Source: Streptomyces griseus subsp. griseus (lineage in GTDB: Bacteria; Actinomycetota; Actinomycetes; Streptomycetales; Streptomycetaceae). Taken from it: a stretch of 64,000 nucleotides of DNA. The DNA is taken from the NCBI RefSeq assembly GCF_003610995.1, contig NZ_CP032543.1, positions 4,960,001-5,024,000 on the forward strand, in the 5' to 3' direction. Position numbers and translations under genes: made by a program. Below the pieces are notes generated by a model, which did not search any database, was not told the DNA's origin, and saw nothing but the letters and a program-made list of their open reading frames with translations. Below are positions 20,011-28,656 of this stretch, piece after piece (the first letter of the stretch is position 1; each line of letters starts with the position of its first letter).

Positions 20011-21639
20011 ATGCGTGGTTCCAAGATGGTCGGGTGCGCGATAGTCGTCGCCCTGGCTGCGACCGCTTGTGGCGGTGGCAGTGGCGATGGCGACAGCGAG
20101 GGCAAGGGCAAGAGCGGCGGCGGGTTCAGCATGAACGTCGCCGAGCCGAAGCGCCTCATCCCGCAGTCGACCACGGAGTCCGGTGGCTCGCAGGTCCTGT
20201 CGGGCCTGTTCACCCCGCTCGTCGACTTCGACGCGAAGAACGAGCCGGTGCTCGCCGCCGCGGAGTCCATCGAGAGCCCGGACAACAAGGTCTGGACGAT
20301 CAAGCTTAAGGACGCCACCTGGCACGACGGCAAGCCCGTCACCGCCAAGGACTACGTCGGCGCCTGGAACTGGGGCGCCTACGGCCCCAACGCCGCCGAC
20401 GGCAACTACTTCTTCGGCACCATCCAGGGCTACGACGAGATGAACCCCGTCGACCCGGACGGCGAGGAAGGCCCGAAGAAGGCCGCCGAGCCGAAGGCCA
20501 AGGAGCTCTCCGGCCTCAAGGTCATCGACGACAAGACCTTCGAGGTCACCCTCAAGGCCCCGTTCGCCGGCTACAAGTCCGTTCTGGGCTACACGGTCTT
20601 CTACCCGATGCCCGAGGCGGCGCTCTCCGACCTCAAGACGTACGAGGAAGCCCCCATCGGGCAGGGCCCGTTCCAGATGGACGGCAAGTGGAACCACGAC
20701 AAGTTCGTGAAGGTCAAGGCCTACAAGGACTACAAGCTGGGTGACAAGCCCAAGGTCGACTCGGTCGAGTTCCGGATCTTCCAGGACCAGAACACCGCGT
20801 ACAACGACCTGCTCGCCAACAACCTCGACATCGTGGACCAGATCCCGACCGAGGTCATGGGCACCGCCCCGAGCGAGCTGGGTGACCGCTTCAAGACGTC
20901 GCAGGCCTCGACCTTCCAGTTCGTCGCCTTCCCGACGTACGACAAGAAGTACAGCGACCCGCGCGTCCGCAAGGCCATCTCGATGGCCATCGACCGTGAC
21001 GAGATCATCAAGGTGGTCTTCCAGGACTCGCAGTCCTCCGCGCGTTCCTTCGTCTCCCCGGTCGTGGGCGGCTACCGCGAGGACACCTGTGGCGAGGCGT
21101 GCAAGTTCGACCCCGCCGCCGCCAAGAAGCTGCTCGCCGAGGCCGGTGGCATCGACGGCAACAAGATCAACATCGGTCACAACGCCGACGGTGGCCACGA
21201 GCAGTGGATCAACGCCACGTGTGACCAGCTCAAGAAGAACCTGGGCCTCGACTGCGTGAGCCAGGCCGTGCCGAAGTTCGCCGAGCTGCTGACGCAGGTC
21301 GAGAACAAGAAGTTCTCCGGCATGTTCCGCATGGGCTGGATCATGGACTACCCGTCCATGGAGAACTACCTCGGCCCGCTGTACAGCACCGGTGGTTCCT
21401 CGAACTACTACGGCTACAGCAACAAGGAGTTCGACAAGCTCCTCCAGGACGGCCGTGAGGCCAAGACCGAGGAAGAGGCCATCGTCAAGTGGCAGGCCGC
21501 TGAGGACATCCTCGCCAAGGACATGCCGGTCATCCCGCTGCGCTTCGGCAAGAACGTCTTCGGTCACTCGACCAACGTCAAGAACGTCGAGATGAACCTG
21601 TTCAACCAGGTTGAACTCACCAAGGTCGAGAAGTCCTGA
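20011..21639 (+). CDS. oligopeptide-binding lipoprotein, peptide ABC operon 1
   Basis: The protein has 542 residues. The lipobox is LAATAC (Cys20), followed by a Gly/Ser/Lys linker and a family 5 solute-binding fold: NVAEPKRLIPQSTTESGGSQVLSGLFTPLV, TWHDGKPVTAKDYVGAWNW, VRKAISMAIDRDEII and the C-terminal RMGWIMDYPSMENYLGPLY. GAGGAGG lies a few bases before the ATG. It is the first gene of a five-gene operon (binding protein, two permeases, two ATPases). The whole set is repeated 6 kb downstream. It captures peptides at the cell surface. A hairpin after its stop could keep it more abundant than the permeases. Confidence 0.93.
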   Translation: MRGSKMVGCAIVVALAATACGGGSGDGDSEGKGKSGGGFSMNVAEPKRLIPQSTTESGGSQVLSGLFTPLVDFDAKNEPVLAAAESIESPDNKVWTIKLKDATWHDGKPVTAKDYVGAWNWGAYGPNAADGNYFFGTIQGYDEMNPVDPDGEEGPKKAAEPKAKELSGLKVIDDKTFEVTLKAPFAGYKSVLGYTVFYPMPEAALSDLKTYEEAPIGQGPFQMDGKWNHDKFVKVKAYKDYKLGDKPKVDSVEFRIFQDQNTAYNDLLANNLDIVDQIPTEVMGTAPSELGDRFKTSQASTFQFVAFPTYDKKYSDPRVRKAISMAIDRDEIIKVVFQDSQSSARSFVSPVVGGYREDTCGEACKFDPAAAKKLLAEAGGIDGNKINIGHNADGGHEQWINATCDQLKKNLGLDCVSQAVPKFAELLTQVENKKFSGMFRMGWIMDYPSMENYLGPLYSTGGSSNYYGYSNKEFDKLLQDGREAKTEEEAIVKWQAAEDILAKDMPVIPLRFGKNVFGHSTNVKNVEMNLFNQVELTKVEKS

Positions 21640-21680
21640 CCTGCGTCGCGTGTGACGCAGTAGTCAAAAATTAGGGCCTG

Positions 21681-21716
21681 ACGACGGGGGGCGGACCCAC
21701 ATCCGCCCCCCGTCGT
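21681..21716 (+). terminator. attenuator-like hairpin between binding-protein and permease genes
   Basis: Perfect 15-bp arms (21681-21695 and 21702-21716) with a 6-base loop, 40 bases after the binding-protein stop and just before the permease ribosome site. It is probably a partial terminator setting gene ratios; the second operon has one in the same place. Confidence 0.75.
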
Positions 21717-21733
21717 TCCCACGAGGAGGAACC

Positions 21734-22660
21734 ATGGGCCGCTACGTCGCAAGACGGCTGCTCCAGATGCTCCCGGTCATCATCGGGACCACCTTTCTGG
21801 TCTTCGCTCTCGTCACCGCCATGGGTGGTGACCCGGTACAGAACCTGTACGGAGAGCGTCCTGTTCCGGAAAGCATCAGAGTTGCGCTGACCGCGCAGTA
21901 CCACCTGGACGATCCCCTGCCGATCCGCTACGGCTACTACCTCGCGGGTCTGGTCCAGGGTGACTTCGGGACGAGCCTCAGTGGCTCCCGTCCCATCAGC
22001 GAAATGATCGCCGACGCGTGGCCGGAGACCCTCCGCATCGCCGGCATCGCCTTCGTCTTCGAAACGATCATCGGTGTCGCCGCCGGTGTGATGGCGGGCA
22101 TGCGGCGCGGAAAGTTCCTGGACAACCTTGTCCTGCTCTCCACGCTGACCGTCATCGCCATCCCGATCTTCGTCCTCGGGCAGGTCAGCCAGATCTTCCT
22201 GGGCGTCAAGGCCGGCATCTTCCCCGTCTCGGGGACCAACGAAGGTTTCGTCAGCTACCTTCTGCCCGGCCTCGTGCTCGGTTCCGTCTCGCTCGCCTAC
22301 ATCGCACGCCTCGCCAGAGCCTCCGTAGCGGAGAACCTGCGCATGGACTACGTGCGTACGGCCAAGGCGAAGGGCCTTTCCCCGTCCCGGATCACCGGGA
22401 TCCACGTCCTGAGGAACTCGCTGATCCCCGTGGTCACCTACCTCGGCGCGGACCTCGGAACGCTCATGGGCGGGGCCATCGTCACCGAGCGGATCTTCAA
22501 CATCCCCGGTGTCGGTTACAACCTCTTCAAGGCGATCCAGATCGAGGACGGACCGGCGCTGGTCGGTTTCGTGACCCTCCTCGTCATCGTCTACGTGGTG
22601 ATGGCGCTCATCGTGGATCTCCTCTATGCCGTGCTTGACCCGAGGATTCGCTATGCCTGA
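21734..22660 (+). CDS. peptide ABC permease, DppB type, operon 1
   Basis: The protein has 308 residues. It opens with GRYVARRLLQMLPVIIGTTFLVFAL, the DppB/OppB first membrane span, and has about six spans in all. The ATPase-contact loop reads NLRMDYVRTAKAKGLSPSRITGIHVLRNSLIPVVT, and the C-terminus LLYAVLDPRIRYA is conserved. GAGGAGG precedes the ATG. It overlaps the next permease gene by 8 bases (ATGCCTGA), consistent with coupled synthesis of the heterodimer. Confidence 0.94.
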   Translation: MGRYVARRLLQMLPVIIGTTFLVFALVTAMGGDPVQNLYGERPVPESIRVALTAQYHLDDPLPIRYGYYLAGLVQGDFGTSLSGSRPISEMIADAWPETLRIAGIAFVFETIIGVAAGVMAGMRRGKFLDNLVLLSTLTVIAIPIFVLGQVSQIFLGVKAGIFPVSGTNEGFVSYLLPGLVLGSVSLAYIARLARASVAENLRMDYVRTAKAKGLSPSRITGIHVLRNSLIPVVTYLGADLGTLMGGAIVTERIFNIPGVGYNLFKAIQIEDGPALVGFVTLLVIVYVVMALIVDLLYAVLDPRIRYA

Positions 22661-23612
22661 CGCAACCAAGACCTCCGCCACCCCGGAGTCCGCCGAGGAG
22701 GCCAAGGCCGCATCGGCGCAGGGCACGGCTCCCGTCAAGGAGCTGGCCAAGCCGCGCAGCCTCCTCCAGGACGCGGTGCGCGACCTCGTTCGCCGACCGC
22801 TCTTCCTGATCCCCGGCGGCATCATCCTGGTGCTGGTCGCCATGGCCGCCTTCCCGTCGCTGTTCGCCAGCGCCGACCCGCAACTGTGCGAGCTGGGCCG
22901 GTCGTTGCAGAAGCCCAGCGCCGACGCCTGGTTCGGTTACGACGCCCGTGGCTGCGACGTCTACGCCCGCACCATCTACGGCACCCGGACCTCGATCACC
23001 GTCGGTGTCCTCGCCACCCTGGGATCGGCCCTCATCGCCCTGATCTTCGGCCTCGTCGCCGGGTTCTACGGCCGGTGGGTCGACGCGATCATCTCCCGCG
23101 GCATCGACATCGTCATGGGCATCCCGTTCCTGGTCGGCGCCATCGTCATCCTCAACAGCTTCCGCGACGACGACGGCTTCCGTATCGGCGGCATCTGGGG
23201 TGTGCTCACCGCACTCACCGTGCTCGGCTGGATGAGCATGGCCCGCATCATGCGGTCCACCGCCATGCAGACCAAGCAGTCCGACTACGTGACCGCGGCC
23301 CGCTCGCTCGGCGCCTCCACCGGCCGGCTGATGTTCCGGCACGTGCTGCCGAACGCACTGACCCCGCTGATCGTGCTCGCGACCATCTCGCTCGGTGTGA
23401 TCATCTCGGCCGAGGCGACGCTCAGCTTCCTCGGTGTCGGTATCCAGGAGCCGACCATCTCCTGGGGCGTCATGATCAATCAGTCCCTGGGGCGGATCCG
23501 CGAGTCGCTGCACCCGCTGCTCTTCCCGGCCGGCTTCGTCAGCATCACCGTGCTGGCGTTCATCATGCTCGGCGACGCGGTCCGCGACGCCCTCGATCCC
23601 AAGCTGCGCTGA
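22653..23612 (+). CDS. peptide ABC permease, DppC type, operon 1
   Basis: The protein has 319 residues. An Ala/Glu-rich cytoplasmic N-terminus of about 40 residues leads into six membrane spans. The contact loop is SDYVTAARSLGASTGRLMFRHVLPNALTPLIV, and VLAFIMLGDAVRDALDPKLR is the family C-terminus. Its ATG at 22653 overlaps the stop of the DppB-type gene. DppB and DppC together form the membrane channel. Confidence 0.94.
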   Translation: MPDATKTSATPESAEEAKAASAQGTAPVKELAKPRSLLQDAVRDLVRRPLFLIPGGIILVLVAMAAFPSLFASADPQLCELGRSLQKPSADAWFGYDARGCDVYARTIYGTRTSITVGVLATLGSALIALIFGLVAGFYGRWVDAIISRGIDIVMGIPFLVGAIVILNSFRDDDGFRIGGIWGVLTALTVLGWMSMARIMRSTAMQTKQSDYVTAARSLGASTGRLMFRHVLPNALTPLIVLATISLGVIISAEATLSFLGVGIQEPTISWGVMINQSLGRIRESLHPLLFPAGFVSITVLAFIMLGDAVRDALDPKLR

Positions 23613-23623
23613 GGGAGGCGTAC

Positions 23624-24682
23624 GTGACCACCATGGAAAAAACCGCGAACGTCCCCGCCCCTCGCGGCGAGGAGGACCACCAGGGCCCGCTGCTCGAAGT
23701 CCGGGACCTGCACGTCGAGTTCCACACCCGCGAGGGCGTCGCCAAGGCCGTCAACGGTGTCAACTACACCGTCGACGCCGGTGAGACGCTGGCCGTGCTC
23801 GGCGAGTCCGGCTCCGGCAAGTCCGTGACCGCCCAGGCGATCATGGGCATCCTCGACATGCCGCCGGGCCGCATCCCGCAGGGGGAGATCCTCTTCCGCG
23901 GCAAGGACATGCTCACCATGGCCGAGGAGGAGCGCCGCAAGATCCGGGGCCGCAAGGTCGCGATGATCTTCCAGGACGCCCTCTCCTCGCTCAACCCGGT
24001 GCTGACCGTGGGCTACCAGCTCGGCGAGATGTTCCGCGTCCACCTGGGCATGTCCAAGAAGGACGCCAAGCTCAAGGCCATCGAACTGATGGACCGGGTG
24101 CGCATTCCGGCGGCCAAGGAGCGGGTCGACGACTACCCGCACCAGTTCTCCGGCGGTATGCGCCAGCGCATCATGATCGCGATGGCGCTCGCCCTGGAGC
24201 CCGACCTGATCATCGCGGACGAGCCGACCACCGCCCTGGACGTCACCGTGCAGGCCCAGGTCATGGACCTGCTCGCGGAGCTCCAGCGCGAGTACAACAT
24301 GGGGCTCATCCTGATCACCCACGACCTCGGTGTGGTCGCCGACGTCGCGGACAAGATCGCGGTGATGTACGCGGGCCGGATCGTGGAGACCGCTCCGGTG
24401 CACGAGCTCTACAGCCGCCCGTCGCACCCGTACACCCGCGGTCTCCTCGACTCGATCCCGCGTCTGGACCAGAAGGGCCAGGAGCTCTACGCGATCAAGG
24501 GCCTGCCGCCCAACCTGACGCGTATCCCCTCGGGCTGCGCGTTCAACCCCCGCTGCCCCAAGGCCGAGGACATCTGCCGTACGGATGTCCCCCCGCTGCA
24601 CCCGGTCACCGAGCGCGACGGCACCGACCTGCCGGGCCGCGGAAGCGCGTGCCACTTCTGGAAGGAGACGATCCATGGCTGA
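23624..24682 (+). CDS. peptide ABC ATPase, DppD type, operon 1
   Basis: The protein has 352 residues. Motifs appear in order: Walker [10 protein letters not shown]-loop [14 protein letters not shown], signature FSGGMRQR, Walker [13 protein letters not shown] and H-loop [10 protein letters not shown]. The OppD/DppD C-terminal domain carries the Cys-rich [15 protein letters not shown]...ACHFW, a likely iron-sulfur or metal site of this subfamily. The GTG at 23624 follows GGAGG by 5 bases; an ATG nine bases later is an alternative. Its end overlaps the next ATPase gene by 8 bases. Confidence 0.94.
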   Translation: MTTMEKTANVPAPRGEEDHQGPLLEVRDLHVEFHTREGVAKAVNGVNYTVDAGETLAVLGESGSGKSVTAQAIMGILDMPPGRIPQGEILFRGKDMLTMAEEERRKIRGRKVAMIFQDALSSLNPVLTVGYQLGEMFRVHLGMSKKDAKLKAIELMDRVRIPAAKERVDDYPHQFSGGMRQRIMIAMALALEPDLIIADEPTTALDVTVQAQVMDLLAELQREYNMGLILITHDLGVVADVADKIAVMYAGRIVETAPVHELYSRPSHPYTRGLLDSIPRLDQKGQELYAIKGLPPNLTRIPSGCAFNPRCPKAEDICRTDVPPLHPVTERDGTDLPGRGSACHFWKETIHG

Positions 24683-25817
24683 GCTCGACAAGGAGTCCGT
24701 GGACGCCACCCCTAACGTCACCGAGGTGGAGACGGTCGACGTCGCCACCGAAGAGGAGGCGGTCGCCGCCATCGAGGCGCCGGTGGAGCGGGGCGAGCCG
24801 ATCCTCCAGGTGCGCAACCTGGTCAAGCACTTCCCGCTGACCCAGGGCATCCTCTTCAAGAAGCAGATCGGCGCGGTCAAGGCCGTGGACGGGATCTCCT
24901 TCGATCTCTTCCAGGGCGAGACGCTCGGCATCGTGGGCGAGTCCGGCTGTGGCAAGTCCACCGTCGCCAAGCTGCTCATGATGCTGGAGAAGGCCACCGC
25001 CGGCGAGGTCTTCTACAAGGGCCAGGACATCACCAGGCTGTCCGGGCGCGCGCTGAAGGCGGTGCGTCGCAACATCCAGATGGTGTTCCAGGACCCGTAC
25101 ACCTCGCTGAACCCGCGCATGACGGTCGGCGACATCATCGGGGAGCCGTTCGAGATCCACCCCGAGGTGGCTCCGAAGGGCGACCGGCGGCGGAAGGTCC
25201 AGGAGCTCCTGGACGTCGTCGGCCTGAACCCGGAGTACATCAACCGCTACCCGCACCAGTTCTCCGGCGGCCAGCGCCAGCGCATCGGCATCGCCCGCGG
25301 CCTCGCGCTCAACCCGGAGATCATCATCTGCGACGAGCCGGTCTCGGCGCTGGACGTGTCGGTGCAGGCGCAGGTCATCAACCTGATGGAGAAGCTCCAG
25401 GACGAGTTCAACCTCTCCTACCTCTTCATCGCGCACGACCTGTCCATCGTCCGGCACATCTCGGACCGGGTCGGCGTCATGTACCTCGGCAAGATGGCCG
25501 AGATCGGTACGGACACGCAGATCTACGACCACCCGACGCACCCGTACACCCAGGCGCTGCTCTCCGCGGTGCCGGTGCCCGACCCCTCCGCGCGTGAGGG
25601 CCGCGAGCGGATCATCCTCACCGGTGACGTTCCGTCACCGGCGAATCCGCCCTCGGGCTGCCGCTTCCGCACCCGGTGCTGGAAGGCGGAGGAGCGCTGC
25701 GCCACCGAGACGCCGCTGCTGGCGATCCCCGAGCGCTTCGCCGCCTCGGGCGGCCCGGCCGCGCACGAGTCGGCGTGCCACTTCGCCGAGGAGAAGGACG
25801 TCGTTCACGCGGCGTAA
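24675..25817 (+). CDS. peptide ABC ATPase, DppF type, operon 1
   Basis: The protein has 380 residues. An acidic N-terminal extension (~40 residues) precedes the ATPase core: [23 protein letters not shown], Walker [25 protein letters not shown], signature FSGGQRQR, Walker [13 protein letters not shown] and [10 protein letters not shown]. The C-terminal Cys cluster [15 protein letters not shown]...ACHF matches DppF/OppF. It forms the ATPase pair with the DppD-type subunit and is the last gene of operon 1, followed by a strong terminator. Confidence 0.94.
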   Translation: MAELDKESVDATPNVTEVETVDVATEEEAVAAIEAPVERGEPILQVRNLVKHFPLTQGILFKKQIGAVKAVDGISFDLFQGETLGIVGESGCGKSTVAKLLMMLEKATAGEVFYKGQDITRLSGRALKAVRRNIQMVFQDPYTSLNPRMTVGDIIGEPFEIHPEVAPKGDRRRKVQELLDVVGLNPEYINRYPHQFSGGQRQRIGIARGLALNPEIIICDEPVSALDVSVQAQVINLMEKLQDEFNLSYLFIAHDLSIVRHISDRVGVMYLGKMAEIGTDTQIYDHPTHPYTQALLSAVPVPDPSAREGRERIILTGDVPSPANPPSGCRFRTRCWKAEERCATETPLLAIPERFAASGGPAAHESACHFAEEKDVVHAA

Positions 25818-25840
25818 CCGCTTCCGGTAGCAGTACGTCA

Positions 25841-25873
25841 GATGCCCGGCCCCCTCCGAGGGGGCCGGGCATC
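25841..25873 (+). terminator. terminator of peptide ABC operon 1
   Basis: A 15-bp stem with a 3-base loop (arms 25841-25855 and 25859-25873), 23 bases after the last stop codon of the operon. Confidence 0.88.
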
Positions 25874-25982
25874 GTCGTGTCCGGACCGCCCCGTTCCCGT
25901 ACGGGGTAAGCCCGCATGCGATCCGTGGCGGTATGGGGTGATATGAGGCATTGAGCTACTCGATGACTCTAGGAGGCACTTC

Positions 25983-27614
25983 ATGCGCGGAGCCACACAG
26001 GCCAGGTGGGCCGCATGTGCGGTGGCCGTCGCCCTGGCAGCGACGGCCTGCGGCGGCGGAGGCGATGACAGCGGCGGCAGCGGCGCCGACGGGATCGTCA
26101 GCTCCTCCTGGGGCGACCCGCAGAACCCGCTGGAGCCCGCGAACACCAACGAGGTGCAGGGCGGCAAGGTCCTCGACATGGTCTTCCGGGGACTCATCCG
26201 GTACGACCCCAAGACCGGCGAGGCGCAGAACATGCTCGCCGAGTCCATCGACTCGGACGACGCCCAGAACTTCACGGTCAAGATCAAGGACGGCTGGACC
26301 TTCTCCAACGGCGAGAAGGTGACCGCCAAGTCCTTCGTGGACGCCTGGAACTACGGCGCGGCGCTGAAGAACAACCAGAAGAACGCCTACTTCTTCCAGT
26401 ACATCGACGGGTACGACAAGGTCCACCCCGAGTCCGGCTCGGCCTCCGCCGAGACCCTCTCCGGCCTCAAGGTCGTCGACGACCTGACCTTCACCGCCAA
26501 GCTCAGCCAGAAGTTCTCCCTCTGGCCCGACACCCTCGGCTACGCGGCCTTCGCCCCGCTGCCCAAGGCGTTCTACGACGACCACGACGCCTGGCTCTCC
26601 AAGCCCATCGGCAACGGCCCGTACACCGTCCAGTCGTACGCCAAGGGCTCCTCGATGAACCTGCGCCGCTGGGACGACTACCCGGGCGACGACAAGGCGA
26701 AGAACGGCGGCGTCGACCTCAAGGTCTTCACCGACAACAACACCGCCTACACCTCCCTGACCTCGGGCAATCTCGACCTCGTCGACGACGTGCCCGCCTC
26801 CCAGCTCAGGAACGTGGAGCAGGACCTCGGCGACCGGTACATCAACACCCCCGCCGGCATCATCCAGACCCTCGCCTTCCCGTTCTACGACAAGAAGTGG
26901 GACACCGACGACGCCCGCAAGGTCCGCCAGGGGCTCTCCATGGCGATCAACCGGCCGCAGATCACCGACCAGATCTTCCAGAAGACCCGCACCCCCGCGA
27001 CCGACTGGACCTCCCCGGTCCTCGGCGAGGACGGCGGCTTCAAGAAGGGGCTCTGCGGCAAGGAGTGCACGTACAACAAGGCCGAGGCCAAGAAGCTGAT
27101 CGACGAGGGCGGCGGCATCCCCGGCGGCCAGCTGAAGATCTCGTACAACGCGGACACCGGCTCCCACAAGGAGTGGGTCGACGCCGTCTGCAACAGCATC
27201 AACAACGTCATGGGCAACAACCAGGCCTGCGTCGGCGGCGCGATCGGCACCTTCGCCGACTTCCGCAGCCAGGTCTCCACCCAGAAGCTGACGGGTCCCT
27301 GGCGCGCGGGCTGGCAGATGGACTACCCGCTGATCCAGAACTTCCTCCAGCCGCTCTACTACGCCAACGCCTCGTCCAACGACGGCAAGTGGACCAACAA
27401 GGACTTCGACGGCCTGGTCGACAAGGCGAACGCCGAGACCGACAAGGCGAAGGCCATCACCACCTTCCAGGACGCCGAGAAGGTGCTCGTGGAGCAGATG
27501 CCGGCCATCCCGCTCTGGTACCAGAACGGCAGCGCGGGCTACTCGGACCGGATCGAGAACGTGGAGCTGAACCCGTTCAGCGTCCCGGTCTACACGGAGA
27601 TCACGGTCAAGTGA
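25983..27614 (+). CDS. oligopeptide-binding lipoprotein, peptide ABC operon 2
   Basis: The protein has 543 residues. The lipobox LAATAC puts the lipid Cys at 23, and the family 5 fold follows: SSSWGDPQNPLEPANTNEVQGGKVLDMVFRGL, FSNGEKVTAKSFVDAWNYG, VRQGLSMAINRPQITDQIF and GWQMDYPLIQNFLQPLYYANASSNDG. AGGAGG lies before the ATG. It is clearly related to the operon 1 lipoprotein but diverged in the pocket region, so the two importers should bind different peptides. By family it resembles the lipoproteins of BldK-type developmental importers, but identity with BldKB cannot be shown from sequence alone. Confidence 0.93.
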   Translation: MRGATQARWAACAVAVALAATACGGGGDDSGGSGADGIVSSSWGDPQNPLEPANTNEVQGGKVLDMVFRGLIRYDPKTGEAQNMLAESIDSDDAQNFTVKIKDGWTFSNGEKVTAKSFVDAWNYGAALKNNQKNAYFFQYIDGYDKVHPESGSASAETLSGLKVVDDLTFTAKLSQKFSLWPDTLGYAAFAPLPKAFYDDHDAWLSKPIGNGPYTVQSYAKGSSMNLRRWDDYPGDDKAKNGGVDLKVFTDNNTAYTSLTSGNLDLVDDVPASQLRNVEQDLGDRYINTPAGIIQTLAFPFYDKKWDTDDARKVRQGLSMAINRPQITDQIFQKTRTPATDWTSPVLGEDGGFKKGLCGKECTYNKAEAKKLIDEGGGIPGGQLKISYNADTGSHKEWVDAVCNSINNVMGNNQACVGGAIGTFADFRSQVSTQKLTGPWRAGWQMDYPLIQNFLQPLYYANASSNDGKWTNKDFDGLVDKANAETDKAKAITTFQDAEKVLVEQMPAIPLWYQNGSAGYSDRIENVELNPFSVPVYTEITVK

Positions 27615-27648
27615 CCCGGCCGTACGGAGACCACGGCCACGTGACCCG
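27594..27648 (+). repeat. 25-bp direct repeat across the stop codon
   Basis: ACGGAGATCACGGTCAAGTG and following bases (27594-27618) recur at 27624-27648 with three changes and a 30-base period. The first copy includes the TGA stop of the binding-protein gene. Confidence 0.6.
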
Positions 27649-27658
27649 CTGAGGCCGG

Positions 27659-27691
27659 GGGGCCGGGACGCCCGACGCGCGTCCCGGCCCC
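27659..27691 (+). terminator. attenuator-like hairpin in operon 2
   Basis: Perfect 13-bp arms (27659-27671 and 27679-27691) with a 7-base loop between the binding-protein and permease genes, in the same place as the hairpin of operon 1. Confidence 0.75.
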
Positions 27692-27732
27692 GGTCCATCC
27701 CGCCAGACCCGCCCCGACCCCCGGAGCCCCTC

Positions 27733-28656
27733 ATGGGACGTTATGTGATCCGGCGGCTGCTGCAGATGATCCCCGTCTTCTTCGGCACCACGCTGCTGAT
27801 CTTCCTCATGGTGAACGTGATGGGCGACCCCATCGCGGGCCTCTGCGGCGACCGCCAGTGCGATCCGGCCACCGCCGCCCAGCTGCGCTCCGAGTTCGGC
27901 CTCGACAAGCCGGTCTGGCAGCAATACCTGACGTACATGGGGAACCTCTTCACCGGCGACTTCGGCACCGCGTTCAACGGGCAGAAGGTCACCGAGCTGA
28001 TGGCCACCGCCTTCCCCATCACGATCCGGCTCACCATCGTCGCGATCGTCTTCGAGGTCGTCATCGGCATCAGCCTCGGCGTCGTCACCGGCCTGCGGCG
28101 CGGCCGCCCCGTCGACACCACGGTCCTCATCCTGACCCTGGTCGTCATCGCCGTCCCGACCTTCGTCACCGGCCTGCTGCTCCAGCTCCTGCTGGGCGTC
28201 AAGTGGGGCATCATCAAGCCCTCGGTCTCCTCGGACCCCACCATCGACGAACTCCTCGTCCCCGGCCTGGTCCTCGCCTCGGTCTCGCTCGCCTACGTCA
28301 CCCGGCTCACCCGGACCTCGATCGCCGAGAACGCCCGCGCCGACTACGTACGCACCGCCATCGCCAAGGGCCTGCCCCGGCGCCGGGTCGTCGTCCGGCA
28401 TCTGCTGCGCAACTCCCTGATCCCCGTCGTCACCTTCATCGGTACGGACGTGGGCGCCCTGATGGGCGGGGCCATCGTCACCGAACGGATCTTCAACATC
28501 CACGGGGTCGGCTACCAGCTCTACCAGGGCATCCTGCGCCAGAACTCCCAGACCGTGGTCGGGTTCGTCACCATCCTGGTCCTCGTCTTCCTGGCGGCCA
28601 ACCTGATCGTCGACCTCCTGTACGCCGTACTCGACCCGAGGATCCGCTATGCCTGA
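27733..28656 (+). CDS. peptide ABC permease, DppB type, operon 2
   Basis: The protein has 307 residues. It opens with GRYVIRRLLQMIPVFFGTTLLIFLM, has about six membrane spans, and the contact loop is NARADYVRTAIAKGLPRRRVVVRHLLRNSLIPVVT. It ends LLYAVLDPRIRYA exactly like its operon 1 partner. GGAG 7 bases before the ATG is a modest ribosome site. Its stop overlaps the next ATG in the same eight-base ATGCCTGA as in operon 1. Confidence 0.94.
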   Translation: MGRYVIRRLLQMIPVFFGTTLLIFLMVNVMGDPIAGLCGDRQCDPATAAQLRSEFGLDKPVWQQYLTYMGNLFTGDFGTAFNGQKVTELMATAFPITIRLTIVAIVFEVVIGISLGVVTGLRRGRPVDTTVLILTLVVIAVPTFVTGLLLQLLLGVKWGIIKPSVSSDPTIDELLVPGLVLASVSLAYVTRLTRTSIAENARADYVRTAIAKGLPRRRVVVRHLLRNSLIPVVTFIGTDVGALMGGAIVTERIFNIHGVGYQLYQGILRQNSQTVVGFVTILVLVFLAANLIVDLLYAVLDPRIRYA

